Under the pieces are notes generated by a model. The model was not told where the DNA came from, did not search any database, and was given only the letters and a program-made list of their open reading frames with translations. The position numbers and the translations under genes are program-made. This document shows, in pieces, positions 52,197 through 60,727 of a stretch of 64,000 nucleotides of DNA; the first letter of the stretch is position 1, and every line of letters starts with the position of its first letter. The DNA lies in the NCBI GenBank assembly GCA_965116435.1, contig OZ220686.1, positions 2,542,001 through 2,606,000 of the forward strand, given 5' to 3'. Source of the stretch: VXPQ01 sp965116435. Its GTDB lineage: Bacteria > Bacteroidota > Rhodothermia > Rhodothermales > VXPQ01.

Positions 52197-52276
52197 GCGC
52201 CCGCGCCGTTCCCCGAACAATGGTCTTGACAATCTGCCATTGGGCGGCCTATACTACAGGTGGCCGCTTGCGAAGG
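52197..52276 (+). repeat. Promoter-bearing direct repeat, upstream copy
   Basis: The sequence from GCGCCCGCGCC through AACAATGGTCTTGACAA and on to GCCGCTTGCGAAGGCG recurs at 55999-56082. The two copies bracket the LRR gene. The first 40 bases are nearly identical; the rest is diverged with conserved TATACTACAG. Confidence 0.75.
52226..52255 (+). promoter_or_regulatory. Sigma70-like promoter for the LRR gene
   Basis: TTGACA at 52226-52231 and TATACT at 52250-52255 are separated by 18 bases. This is a near-consensus housekeeping promoter, about 180 bases upstream of the LRR protein start. Confidence 0.65.
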
Positions 52277-52436
52277 CGTCGCTTCCCGCTGGCAAGGCAG
52301 CTGCGGCGCCGCGTACGCTGGACGTGTCGTTCAACAGAGAGAGCAGGAACCTTACCCTGCGGGCTGTGTGGCCGCTCGCTGATCGCTGAGCGGCAAGGTT
52401 TCCAAATATCATTCGCTGGCCTTATCGCATACGCAT

Positions 52437-55400
52437 ATGGCTTGTTCGTCGATACTTCGTTCGCATATGGGGCATACGCGCAGGCCTCTGCGCGAGGGTG
52501 CATCCCTATTCCGGGCGTTTTGGGGTTTTGCGGGCTTTTCAGGCTTGGCGGGAGTGCTTTTGGCTACGATTCTGGCCTTTTGGGCAAATCCTGTCCGGGC
52601 GCAATCGGCGCATCCGCAGGACTCGCTGGCCCTGGTGGCGTTCTATCATGCGGCGGGCGGCGAAGACTGGGAAGATCGCACGGGGTGGCTCGAAGAGCCG
52701 GTCAAGGATTGGTATGGCGTTGAGCTCAATGAAGAGGGAAGGGTTGTGTACCTTGAGATGATCGACAATGCCCTTACGGGCCATATTTCTTCGCAGCTGG
52801 GTCGTTTGACGGCGCTGGACAGCCTTAAGATTACAGAGAACAGCCTTGGCGGTCCGATCCCCGCCTCACTTGGGCGTCTTGCGAAGTTGGAAGTGCTCTT
52901 GCTTCGTGACAATGACCTGACAGGTTCTATACCTCCGACGTTGGGCAACCTCTCGAATCTGAAATATCTAAGTCTTTCACACAATGACTTTACCGGTTCG
53001 ATTCCTCCTGAATTGGGCAATCTCTCAAATCTGGAGGAGCTATGGCTTGGATACAACCCGTTAACGGGTTCGATCCCCTCCTCACTGGGACGCCTTGAAA
53101 AATTGAATTATCTCTGGCTTGCCGCCAATGACCTGACCGGTTCTATACCGTCGGAGTTAGGCGACCTCTCAAATCTGAAATGGCTAAGCCTTTGGGGCAA
53201 CGCGTTAACAGGTTCGATTCCATCTTCGCTGGTTCGCCTTGCAAAGTTGGAGAGTCTCGCGCTTAATGGCAATGAACTGACAGGTTCTATACCGCCGGCG
53301 TTAGGCAACCTCTCAAATCTGAAATTTTTAAGCCTTTCCAACAACGCGTTAACGGGTTCGATCCCGCCCTTGCTGGGACATCTTAAGAAGTTGACAACCC
53401 TTTGGCTTGGTTCCAATAGATTGACAGGTCCTATACCCTTGGAGTTAGTCAACCTTACCGAGCTGAGCTATATAGATCTTCAGTCTAACGAGTTAACGGG
53501 TCCCATCCCCGCCTCCCTGGGAAACCTTTCCCGCTTGCAATATCTTTACTTGGGTGGCAATGACTTAACGGGTGCTATACCCCCAGAACTTGGCAATCTT
53601 TCGAACCTGGTAGAGTTGTCTTTATATGGCAATCCGCTTGCGCCCTACGATTTTCCAGAGTGGATCATGGAACTCAACAATCTATGGAGGCTTTCTTTGG
53701 GCGGTACGCGGTTACGAGGCGCGATCCCCCCGGAACTGGGCAATCTGCCAATGCTTCATGATCTATATCTTTCGCACAACGATCTGGAAGGCGCGCTACC
53801 CGGAAATATTACAAGCGCACAAAATATACGAGACCTTTATATTTCTTCTAACAACCTGAATGCACTGGGCGATCTCTGCGGTCTGCTTGAAATAGACGAT
53901 GTTGACATTACGTTTAACAGGCTCACGTTCGAGGATTTTGAAGATTTAGAGGAGTGCGACGATGCCGTGATTGTCTTCAAGTCGTCGCAGGAGTCGGACA
54001 GGGAGCAGCTCGCTACGCTTTTCGAGCGCACAGGGTTTGTTACGGAAACGGACGGTCCGCACGGAGCGGTCAGGATCACCGCACGGCGGCGCCCCGATCT
54101 GGAAGCGCTCAGGCAGTACATAGGCGTTCTGGACGCCTTGGAAAGAGAGGGCAAGGGCGACATGATTCCGGCAGGCCATCTGCGCATGCTGCCCCGCCTC
54201 TACCGGCGCCTTGCAGAGCGCGCGGAGCCATTTTCGGAAGGCGAGGCAGAACAGACCTCCGTGCGCCTAAGCGACTTTACCTATGCGCCCCAGCGCTCTG
54301 TGCCTCTCCGCGTAACGCGCGAGGCGTCTGCGGTTACGTTCTCGGTGGATGTGGACGGCGAGGCGAACGAGTACCAATGGTACCGGGGAGATGACCTTGA
54401 CAGAACGGACGATGAGCCCATTGCGGGAGAGACAAGCAATACGCTGCGGGTGTCGCTGTCGGAGGCGCGGGCGGTGTATTACTGTAAAATCACGAACCCG
54501 GGCGTGCCGGATTTGACGCTCTACAGCGAGCGAGCGTCGTCACATGCGCCGGCGCATATCGTGGTGGCGCATAAGCAGGATTCACTGGCCCTGGTAGCGT
54601 TCTATTATGCGACGGGCGGTTCGGACTGGAAGAACCACCGCGATTGGCTCAAGGGGGCCTTGGGGAGTTGGTATGGCGTTTCCTTAAACGCAGCGGGGCG
54701 TGTAACAAGACTGGATCTTGATCGCAACAACCTTACGGGGTTTCTGCCTGAGGAGTTGGGCACCCTCGCTGCGCTTGAGCATCTATATCTTGCGGGAAAC
54801 GGGATATCCGGCCCTCTCCCGGAGTTTTTGGGCAATTTGACCTCGCTTACATATCTGCAGTTGGGGTGGAACCGTTTCAGGGGGATTATCCCCGCTTCGT
54901 TGGGCAACCTGACCCGGCTGAAATCTCTCCGTTTATATATCAATAATTTGTCGGGTCCGATCCCCGAGGAGCTGAGCAATCTGACCTTGCTTGAAACGCT
55001 TGTTCTGGATGGTAACGACCTGACAGGGCCCTTCCCTGTGTGGTTGAGCAAACTGTCCCGGCTGCAAAATATCTCGTTAGGTCGCAATGATTTTTCTGGG
55101 CCGATCCCGGAGGAACTGGGGAATCTTTCCGAACTGCAAATTATAAATCTTGATAGTAACGCGTTAACGGGTCCCATCCCCGCCTCGTTGGGTCGCCTTA
55201 CCCGGTTGGAGCACCTTGATCTGGAACACAATACCTTGGAGGGGGCTGTGCCCAACAGCATCCTTGCCTTGAAAAATCTCGGGTCTATTTCTATTCACAG
55301 TAACCGGTTCACGTCCCTGCCGGACATTACAGGCCTGCCCAATCTGAGATGGGTCCACGTCAGTTCGAACCGGCTTACGTTCAAGGACGTCGAGCAACAG

Positions 55401-55982
55401 GAACATTTCGGCGGAGAATCCTTCACGTACGCCCCGCAAGCCGCGGTCCCCGTGTACACCACGCGCTCGGCTTCCCATGTCACGTTCTCCGTGGAGGTGG
55501 GCGGCACGGCGAACAAGTATCAATGGCGCCGCGAAGGCCTGCAGGGCGAAGAGGCGATTCCGGGCGCTACTGCGGATACGCTCGCCATACCCCTGTCCGA
55601 CCCGCCTACATACTACTGGTGCGAGATCACAAATCCCAAAGCCCCCGAATTGACGCTCTACAGCGAGCGCGCCTATCCAGAGGAGATATATACGTCGGCA
55701 GAGCGGGGAGAGGACGTGTTGACGTTTGCGGTGCACGCAAACTATCCGAACCCGTTCAGCGAGGCGACGGAGATTGCCTTCGAGGCGCCGGAAGCCACGC
55801 ACGTGCGCATTACGGTCTACGACATGCTGGGGCGGCGGGTGGCGACGGCGTACGACCGGACGGTGTCTCCAGGCCGCTATCGCGTGGAGTATTCGGCGGG
55901 CGATCTTGCGCCGGGCACGTACTTCTACCATGTAGAGATGGGCCGCTTCCGCGAAACGCGCGCAATGATGCTGGTGCGGTAG
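52437..55982 (+). CDS. Giant two-block leucine-rich-repeat surface protein with C-terminal sorting domain
   Basis: The product has 1181 residues; a later start at 52467 is possible. A long signal region ends near ANPVRAQS. It then has two similar modules. Each begins with a cap (QDSLALVAFYxAxGGxDW ... WYGVxLN), continues with plant-type LRRs of the form LTGSIPxxLGNLSNLxxL (about 16, then about 9), and ends in an Ig-like segment (NEYQWYRG; NKYQWRRE). The last 80 residues are a sorting sandwich (NYPNPFSEATEIAF ... VYDMLGRRVA ... GTYFYHVEMG). It should be displayed or secreted and bind proteins or glycans. The 72-base LRR units are nearly repetitive at DNA level. Confidence 0.9.
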   Translation: MACSSILRSHMGHTRRPLREGASLFRAFWGFAGFSGLAGVLLATILAFWANPVRAQSAHPQDSLALVAFYHAAGGEDWEDRTGWLEEPVKDWYGVELNEEGRVVYLEMIDNALTGHISSQLGRLTALDSLKITENSLGGPIPASLGRLAKLEVLLLRDNDLTGSIPPTLGNLSNLKYLSLSHNDFTGSIPPELGNLSNLEELWLGYNPLTGSIPSSLGRLEKLNYLWLAANDLTGSIPSELGDLSNLKWLSLWGNALTGSIPSSLVRLAKLESLALNGNELTGSIPPALGNLSNLKFLSLSNNALTGSIPPLLGHLKKLTTLWLGSNRLTGPIPLELVNLTELSYIDLQSNELTGPIPASLGNLSRLQYLYLGGNDLTGAIPPELGNLSNLVELSLYGNPLAPYDFPEWIMELNNLWRLSLGGTRLRGAIPPELGNLPMLHDLYLSHNDLEGALPGNITSAQNIRDLYISSNNLNALGDLCGLLEIDDVDITFNRLTFEDFEDLEECDDAVIVFKSSQESDREQLATLFERTGFVTETDGPHGAVRITARRRPDLEALRQYIGVLDALEREGKGDMIPAGHLRMLPRLYRRLAERAEPFSEGEAEQTSVRLSDFTYAPQRSVPLRVTREASAVTFSVDVDGEANEYQWYRGDDLDRTDDEPIAGETSNTLRVSLSEARAVYYCKITNPGVPDLTLYSERASSHAPAHIVVAHKQDSLALVAFYYATGGSDWKNHRDWLKGALGSWYGVSLNAAGRVTRLDLDRNNLTGFLPEELGTLAALEHLYLAGNGISGPLPEFLGNLTSLTYLQLGWNRFRGIIPASLGNLTRLKSLRLYINNLSGPIPEELSNLTLLETLVLDGNDLTGPFPVWLSKLSRLQNISLGRNDFSGPIPEELGNLSELQIINLDSNALTGPIPASLGRLTRLEHLDLEHNTLEGAVPNSILALKNLGSISIHSNRFTSLPDITGLPNLRWVHVSSNRLTFKDVEQQEHFGGESFTYAPQAAVPVYTTRSASHVTFSVEVGGTANKYQWRREGLQGEEAIPGATADTLAIPLSDPPTYYWCEITNPKAPELTLYSERAYPEEIYTSAERGEDVLTFAVHANYPNPFSEATEIAFEAPEATHVRITVYDMLGRRVATAYDRTVSPGRYRVEYSAGDLAPGTYFYHVEMGRFRETRAMMLVR

Positions 55983-55998
55983 GGGCGCCGGGGACAGA

Positions 55999-56082
55999 GC
56001 GCCCGCGCCGTTCCCCGAACAATGGTCTTGACAACCTGACCGCAGACGGCTATACTACAGACGCAAGCCGCTTGCGAAGGCG
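55999..56082 (+). repeat. Promoter-bearing direct repeat, downstream copy
   Basis: This is the second copy of the 52197-52276 module, beginning 17 bases after the LRR gene stop. The two direct copies flank a segment of about 3.8 kb that contains only the LRR gene. Confidence 0.75.
56028..56056 (+). promoter_or_regulatory. Sigma70-like promoter for the AGCS symporter gene
   Basis: TTGACA at 56028-56033 and TATACT at 56051-56056 have the optimal 17-base spacing. It lies within the duplicated module, about 155 bases upstream of the symporter ATG. Confidence 0.7.
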
Positions 56083-56209
56083 GCGCACGCTCACGCAACC
56101 CTGCACTTGAAGCGCCTCTGCGCTATCGGTCTGCATGTGTCGGGCTATTTTGCCCGCATTTCCCGAATCGCTTCTTTCGCGTACCTATTCCTTAGACGCC
56201 AGTTCGATT

Positions 56210-57970
56210 ATGAATCTTTTCGAACGGATCGTTTCCGCCCTGGAGAGCGCCGTATGGTCGTTCGGCCCCTCTGTCGGCGGCGAATCGATTCCCCTCGTCA
56301 TTATTTTGCTCCTCGGCACCGGCGTATTTCTGACGCTTCGGTTGCAGTTCATTCAGATTCGTCGCCTTCGGCACGGGTTCGCGGTTACGTCGGGCCGGTA
56401 CGACGACCCCGACGAGCCCGGCGACGTATCCCATTTTCAGGCGCTTACCACGGCCCTGTCGGCGACGGTGGGCATCGGCAATATTGCGGGCGTAGCCATC
56501 GCCATTCACTGGGGCGGCCCCGGCGCGATTTTCTGGATGTGGATCACCGCGTTTCTGGGCATGGCGACCAAATACACCGAGGTCACGCTGGCGCAGCATC
56601 ACCGGGATATGGTGCCCGAGGGCGACGCATCCCGGCGGCAGGGCACGGTGGCGGGCGGTCCCATGTATTATATCGAGCGCGGCCTGGGCAGCCGGTGGAA
56701 GCCGCTCGCCGTATTTTTCGCCGTGCTGCTCGGAATCACCGCCTTTTTCACCGGCAACGCCGTGCAGGCGAATACGGTGGCCGACGTGATGTCCTCCGAA
56801 TTCGGCGTGGCGGCCTGGATCACGGGGATCGTGACCTCGGCCGTCATAGGCATGGTCATTCTGGGGGGCATTGGACGCATCGGGCGGGTGACCGGCATTC
56901 TTGCTCCGGCGATGGCCGCCGTGTACGTCCTCGGCGCGGTCCTGATTATTGCAATGAACATAAGCCAGCTGCCCGACGCGCTGGGGCTCATTTTCCGGGA
57001 AGCGTTCAATCCGAGCGCCGGGGTGGCCGGAACCGGCACGGGGGCGTTCCTGCTTACGCTTATGTGGGGCGTGCGGCGCGGGTTGTTTTCGAACGAGGCC
57101 GGGCAGGGGTCCGCGCCCATTGCGCACTCCGCGGCCAAGACGGACGAGCCGGTTTCGGAAGGCGTCGTGGCGTTGCTCGAACCGTTCATCGACACCATCG
57201 TCATTTGCACCATGACGGCGCTGGTCATCCTGACCACCGGCGTATGGAACGATCGGATGCCCACGGAACTGACCCTGTCGGCGGGCGATATCGGGTATGT
57301 GCAACAGGACGAGGAAGGCGCTTTTTCCGCCGCCGATCCCCCGGAGGAAATTTCGGTCGTGGACGGGTTGTTCCAGACGGGGCCGGGCATGGCGCAACTT
57401 GCCTGGCACGATGTGGCCGTCGAGCGTTTGTTCGTCGATGCGGCGCATACGGAGCCGTTCACCGGGGCTATTGCGCCGGCGAGGCAACGCGCCGTCGCTG
57501 CCGGAGGGCAAGAATACGCCATACTGTACGGCAACGCCGTGGAGAACGGCGCCCCGATGACGCAGCTTGGATTTCAGCGGGGGCTGTCTCCACTGGGGGA
57601 TTGGGGAGGATACATCGTGATCCTCAGCGTGCTGCTGTTCGCGGTTTCGACGGCCATTGCCTGGAGTTATTACGGGGATCGTTGCGCATACTATCTGTTT
57701 GGAGAGAAGGGCGTGCTTCCGTACAAGGCCGTGTTCGTGGCCATGCATTTCGTGGGGGCTACGCTGGCCCTGACGACGGTATGGACGCTGGGCGACGTGT
57801 TCCTCGGGATCGTGATTCTGCCGAATCTCCTGGCCATGCTGTTCCTGTCGCGCAAGGTTCGGGAAATGACGATCGGATATTTCAAGCGCCGGCCCTGGTT
57901 GGAGAATTACGAGGAGCGCCAGCGCAGCCTTGAAGAGAAACGGAGCAAGCAGGGGCAGCCTCGTGGGTAG
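56210..57970 (+). CDS. Alanine/glycine:cation symporter (AGCS family)
   Basis: ATG at 56210 gives 586 residues of inner-membrane carrier. AGCS motifs are FQALTTALSATVGIGNIAGVAIAI, GGPGAIFWMWITAFLGMATKYTEV, GGPMYYIERGLG, FFTGNAVQANT and GLFSNEAGQGSAPIAHSAAKT. It imports alanine or glycine with Na+. A polar insertion of roughly 100 residues (about 365-460, containing EEGAFSAADPPEEISVVDG) interrupts the transmembrane core and makes the protein longer than the usual 450-500. Its end overlaps the NhaC gene start. Confidence 0.93.
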   Translation: MNLFERIVSALESAVWSFGPSVGGESIPLVIILLLGTGVFLTLRLQFIQIRRLRHGFAVTSGRYDDPDEPGDVSHFQALTTALSATVGIGNIAGVAIAIHWGGPGAIFWMWITAFLGMATKYTEVTLAQHHRDMVPEGDASRRQGTVAGGPMYYIERGLGSRWKPLAVFFAVLLGITAFFTGNAVQANTVADVMSSEFGVAAWITGIVTSAVIGMVILGGIGRIGRVTGILAPAMAAVYVLGAVLIIAMNISQLPDALGLIFREAFNPSAGVAGTGTGAFLLTLMWGVRRGLFSNEAGQGSAPIAHSAAKTDEPVSEGVVALLEPFIDTIVICTMTALVILTTGVWNDRMPTELTLSAGDIGYVQQDEEGAFSAADPPEEISVVDGLFQTGPGMAQLAWHDVAVERLFVDAAHTEPFTGAIAPARQRAVAAGGQEYAILYGNAVENGAPMTQLGFQRGLSPLGDWGGYIVILSVLLFAVSTAIAWSYYGDRCAYYLFGEKGVLPYKAVFVAMHFVGATLALTTVWTLGDVFLGIVILPNLLAMLFLSRKVREMTIGYFKRRPWLENYEERQRSLEEKRSKQGQPRG

Positions 57971-59921
57971 TAAACGGCACGGCGCTACACAGCGCAAAGC
58001 AGTGCGTTTCGCCGGGGTGCGGCGGTTCGTTTTCCCGGCATGGGGATGGGCGTGCGCGGCGGCGCTGTGCTGGGCAGGCGCGGCGCAGGCGCAAACCTGG
58101 TCGCTGGACGCGCCCTCCGTGGCGCTTCGGGGGAAGGCCTTCGAGGTGCGCGCCGAGGGCGTCGAAGCCGATTCGGCGGCCTCGGCGATCGAGGTGCGTC
58201 TTGGCGACGCGGCGCCTCGTCCGATGGAACGTACGCCGGAGGGGGCGTGGCTTCTTTCGGACGCGACCGTTTCGTCGTCGGGTTCCGTCTCCATCGTCTT
58301 GCTGCGCAACGAACAGGTGGTCGCCGAAACCGGGATGCATGTCATTCCCGGCTGGGTTTCCATCGTTCCGCCGCTCATAGCCATCGCCGCCGCGCTGATT
58401 CTGCGGCAGGTTATTCCCGCCTTGTTTCTGGGGCTTCTCGTGGGCGCCTGGGTGGCCCGGGGCATGGGCTTCGGGGCGCTGTGGCTGGGCCTGCTGGATA
58501 CGTTTCAGGTGTATGTGCTCGCCGCCCTCATCGACTCCGGCCATGGCGCCATCATTCTGTTTTCGCTGATGATCGGGGGGATGGTGGGTGTCATTTCGCG
58601 CAATGGCGGGATGCAGGACATTGTCGAGCGTCTGGTTCGCCGGATTCGCTCGGCCCGCAAGGCGCAGGTGGCCACGGGCCTCATGGGCCTCCTGGTCTTT
58701 TTCGACGATTACGCCAATACGCTCGTGGTGGGCAACACGATGCGTTCGGTGACAGACCGATTCAGCGTTTCCCGGGAGAAACTGGCGTACATCGTGGATT
58801 CCACCGCTGCGCCCGTCGCGTGCCTTGCGCTGGTCACCACATGGATTGGCTACGAAGTCGGCCTCATCGGCGTGGCCGTAGAGCATCTCGACGGCTTCAG
58901 CGAGTCGGCCTATTCGATCTTCCTCCAATCGATTCCGTACAGTTTTTATCCGATTTTAGCCATTTTCTTCGTGTTCTGCGTGGCGTCCTCGGGGCGGGAT
59001 TTCGGTCCCATGCTGCGGGCGGAAAAGCGGGCTCGCCTCACCGGGCAAGTGCTTTCCCCGGACGCCGACATTGGGCAGCACAAGGAGGCGTCCGAGGCCA
59101 TGGCGGCTAAGCCCGGCGTGAAATACCATGCGCTGGACGCCGTGCTGCCGGTGGTCGTGCTGGTTGTATCGGTGCTGGGCGGATTATACGCCACCGGAGA
59201 AGGCGATACCTTGCGGGACATTATCGGCACGGCGGATTCGTACAGCGCGCTGATGTGGGGATCGTTGCTGGGCGTGATTACGGCGGTGACGTTGTCGCTC
59301 GTCCGCCGCACGCTGTCGCTGTCCGAAACGGTCAACGCCTGGTTTGCGGGCGTCAAGTCCATGTTGCTGGCGTGCGTCATTCTGGTGCTGGCCTGGGCGC
59401 TTTCGGAAATCACCACGGTCATTCATACGGCCGACTACCTTATTTCCGCGCTGGGCGAATCGCTTCCTCCGGGCATCGTGCCCGCCCTGATTTTCGTGCT
59501 GGCCGCCGTGACGGCCTTTTCCACAGGGTCCAGCTGGGGGGCTATGGGCATTCTCATGCCGCTCGTGATTCCGCTGGTGTGGGCCATTTTGCAAATAAAC
59601 GGCCTTGCGGACGGGTCGCATCACCACATTATGTATTCTTCCGTGGCGTGCGTGCTTACAGGCGCCGTCTGCGGCGACCATTGTTCCCCGATATCGGACA
59701 CCACGATTCTGTCGTCCATGGCGTCCGGATGCGATCACATAGATCACGTCCGCACCCAGCTTCCCTATGCGTCGTGGGTGGGCGGCGTCGCCATCGTGCT
59801 GGGGATTCTGCCCTCCGGGTTCGGGTTGCACTGGTGGATTGGCCTGCCGATCGGGGCCCTGGCGTTGTTATTCGGGTTGCAGACGTTCGGGAAGCGCATT
59901 CCTGAGGCGGAGGACGCATGA
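57963..59921 (+). CDS. NhaC-family Na+/H+ antiporter with an N-terminal extracytoplasmic domain
   Basis: GTG at 57963, overlapping the symporter stop, gives 652 residues; a TTG at 57930 is the only earlier option. It begins with a signal-like segment ending AQAQ, then about 90 residues of a small beta-rich domain (WSLDAPSVALRGKAFEVRAEG...). The multi-helix NhaC core follows, with FFDDYANTLVVGN, TGSSWGAMGILMPL and GDHCSPISDTTILSSMASGC. A Na+ exporter directly behind a Na+-driven amino-acid importer suggests sodium recycling. The N-terminal domain is an unusual addition. Confidence 0.88.
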   Translation: MGSKRHGATQRKAVRFAGVRRFVFPAWGWACAAALCWAGAAQAQTWSLDAPSVALRGKAFEVRAEGVEADSAASAIEVRLGDAAPRPMERTPEGAWLLSDATVSSSGSVSIVLLRNEQVVAETGMHVIPGWVSIVPPLIAIAAALILRQVIPALFLGLLVGAWVARGMGFGALWLGLLDTFQVYVLAALIDSGHGAIILFSLMIGGMVGVISRNGGMQDIVERLVRRIRSARKAQVATGLMGLLVFFDDYANTLVVGNTMRSVTDRFSVSREKLAYIVDSTAAPVACLALVTTWIGYEVGLIGVAVEHLDGFSESAYSIFLQSIPYSFYPILAIFFVFCVASSGRDFGPMLRAEKRARLTGQVLSPDADIGQHKEASEAMAAKPGVKYHALDAVLPVVVLVVSVLGGLYATGEGDTLRDIIGTADSYSALMWGSLLGVITAVTLSLVRRTLSLSETVNAWFAGVKSMLLACVILVLAWALSEITTVIHTADYLISALGESLPPGIVPALIFVLAAVTAFSTGSSWGAMGILMPLVIPLVWAILQINGLADGSHHHIMYSSVACVLTGAVCGDHCSPISDTTILSSMASGCDHIDHVRTQLPYASWVGGVAIVLGILPSGFGLHWWIGLPIGALALLFGLQTFGKRIPEAEDA

Positions 59922-60259
59922 CGGATTCCGACGACAGGCCCTGGGGCCGCTGGGAAGAATACCTGAACGAACCGGGATACCGCGTCAAGCGCATTATCGT
60001 GCATCCCGGGAAGCGACTCTCGCTTCAGAAACATGCGCATCGGCGGGAGCGCTGGGTGATTGCGTCCGGGCGCGGCCTGTTTACCCTGAACCATGCGCAG
60101 CGCCGCATCGCGACGGGGGATGCGCTTCGCATCGAGGCGGGGGATGTACACCGCGTCGAAAACGACGGCCCGGACCCACTGATTATTATCGAAACCCAAC
60201 TGGGCTTGTGCCTCGAAGACGACATTGTCCGCCTGGAGGACGATTTTGGACGAGCCTGA
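59918..60259 (+). CDS. Cupin-fold protein (mannose-6-phosphate isomerase type II-like)
   Basis: This 113-residue protein starts in an ATGA overlap with the NhaC gene. It has RPWGRWEEYLNEPGYRVKRIIVHPGKRLSLQKHAHRRERWVI and AGDVHRVENDGPDPLIIIETQLG, the cupin metal-site pattern of the C-terminal domain of GDP-mannose pyrophosphorylase/PMI proteins. It may isomerise or bind a phosphosugar. Its last 113 bases are duplicated at 62529-62641. Confidence 0.85.
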   Translation: MTDSDDRPWGRWEEYLNEPGYRVKRIIVHPGKRLSLQKHAHRRERWVIASGRGLFTLNHAQRRIATGDALRIEAGDVHRVENDGPDPLIIIETQLGLCLEDDIVRLEDDFGRA

Positions 60260-60263
60260 GAGA

Positions 60264-60367
60264 GGGGGGGGGCGGGATTTTTTGGGGTTTGGGGCAGATT
60301 GGGGTGGATTTTTGGGGAGAATTTGAGACAGGTTTGGGCGGATTTTGGGGTTTTTCGAGGGGGGGGG
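60264..60367 (+). other. G-rich tract with G9 runs and a G-quadruplex-like motif
   Basis: Runs of nine G lie at 60264-60272 and 60359-60367. Between them, GGGG-TTT-GGGG-CAGATT-GGGG-(9 bases)-GGGG at 60284-60317 fits a four-tract quadruplex. The strand bias is strong, with almost no C. No gene is seen between the cupin stop and the promoter at 60467. Confidence 0.6.
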
Positions 60368-60466
60368 TGATGGTGATGGATTTGGTTTTTTTTGAGGCGG
60401 GGGACGGATTTTTGGGCGTGCACGGGCAGGTTTAACGGGTTGGAAACATAATTTTGAGAAATTTTC

Positions 60467-60495
60467 TTGACATTGAAGGAATCGCTAAGTATTAT
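60467..60495 (+). promoter_or_regulatory. Sigma70-like promoter of the first leader/paralogue unit
   Basis: TTGACA (60467-60472), a 17-base spacer and TATTAT (60490-60495) followed by TGGG. Similar TTGACt...TATATTGG sequences precede the second and third paralogue units. Confidence 0.7.
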
Positions 60496-60562
60496 TGGGC
60501 GTGGTTGGGACGGTTTTCCGGTGTCTGAGTGGTATTTCCCCGCAGGTACGCTTACTGGACGC

Positions 60563-60715
60563 ATGAACCTGTTTTCGTCGGCATTTCGCTACGCTTTGGC
60601 CTTGGGGATGGGGCTGGGATTGATGCATTTCGGCGCGGGCTCGGCTCGCGCCGAGGCGTGCGGCGGCGCAGCGGGCGATTTCATGGATACGGGTCGCATG
60701 CTCCTGCTCAAATAA
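60563..60715 (+). CDS. 50-residue signal-peptide leader ORF
   Basis: ATG at 60563 encodes 50 residues: MNLFSSAFRYALALGMGLGL, then HFGAGSARAEACGG and a GDFMDTGRMLLLK end. The first 35 residues look like a signal peptide with an ARAEA cleavage site, leaving a tiny mature peptide. It lies between the promoter and the first beta-barrel-like gene, which begins 12 bases after its stop. A diverged copy at 62834 is broken by a G-tract frameshift. Conservation between the copies, including the stop position, favours a real coding or translational-coupling role. Confidence 0.5.
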   Translation: MNLFSSAFRYALALGMGLGLMHFGAGSARAEACGGAAGDFMDTGRMLLLK

Positions 60716-60727
60716 ATCGGAAAAACG

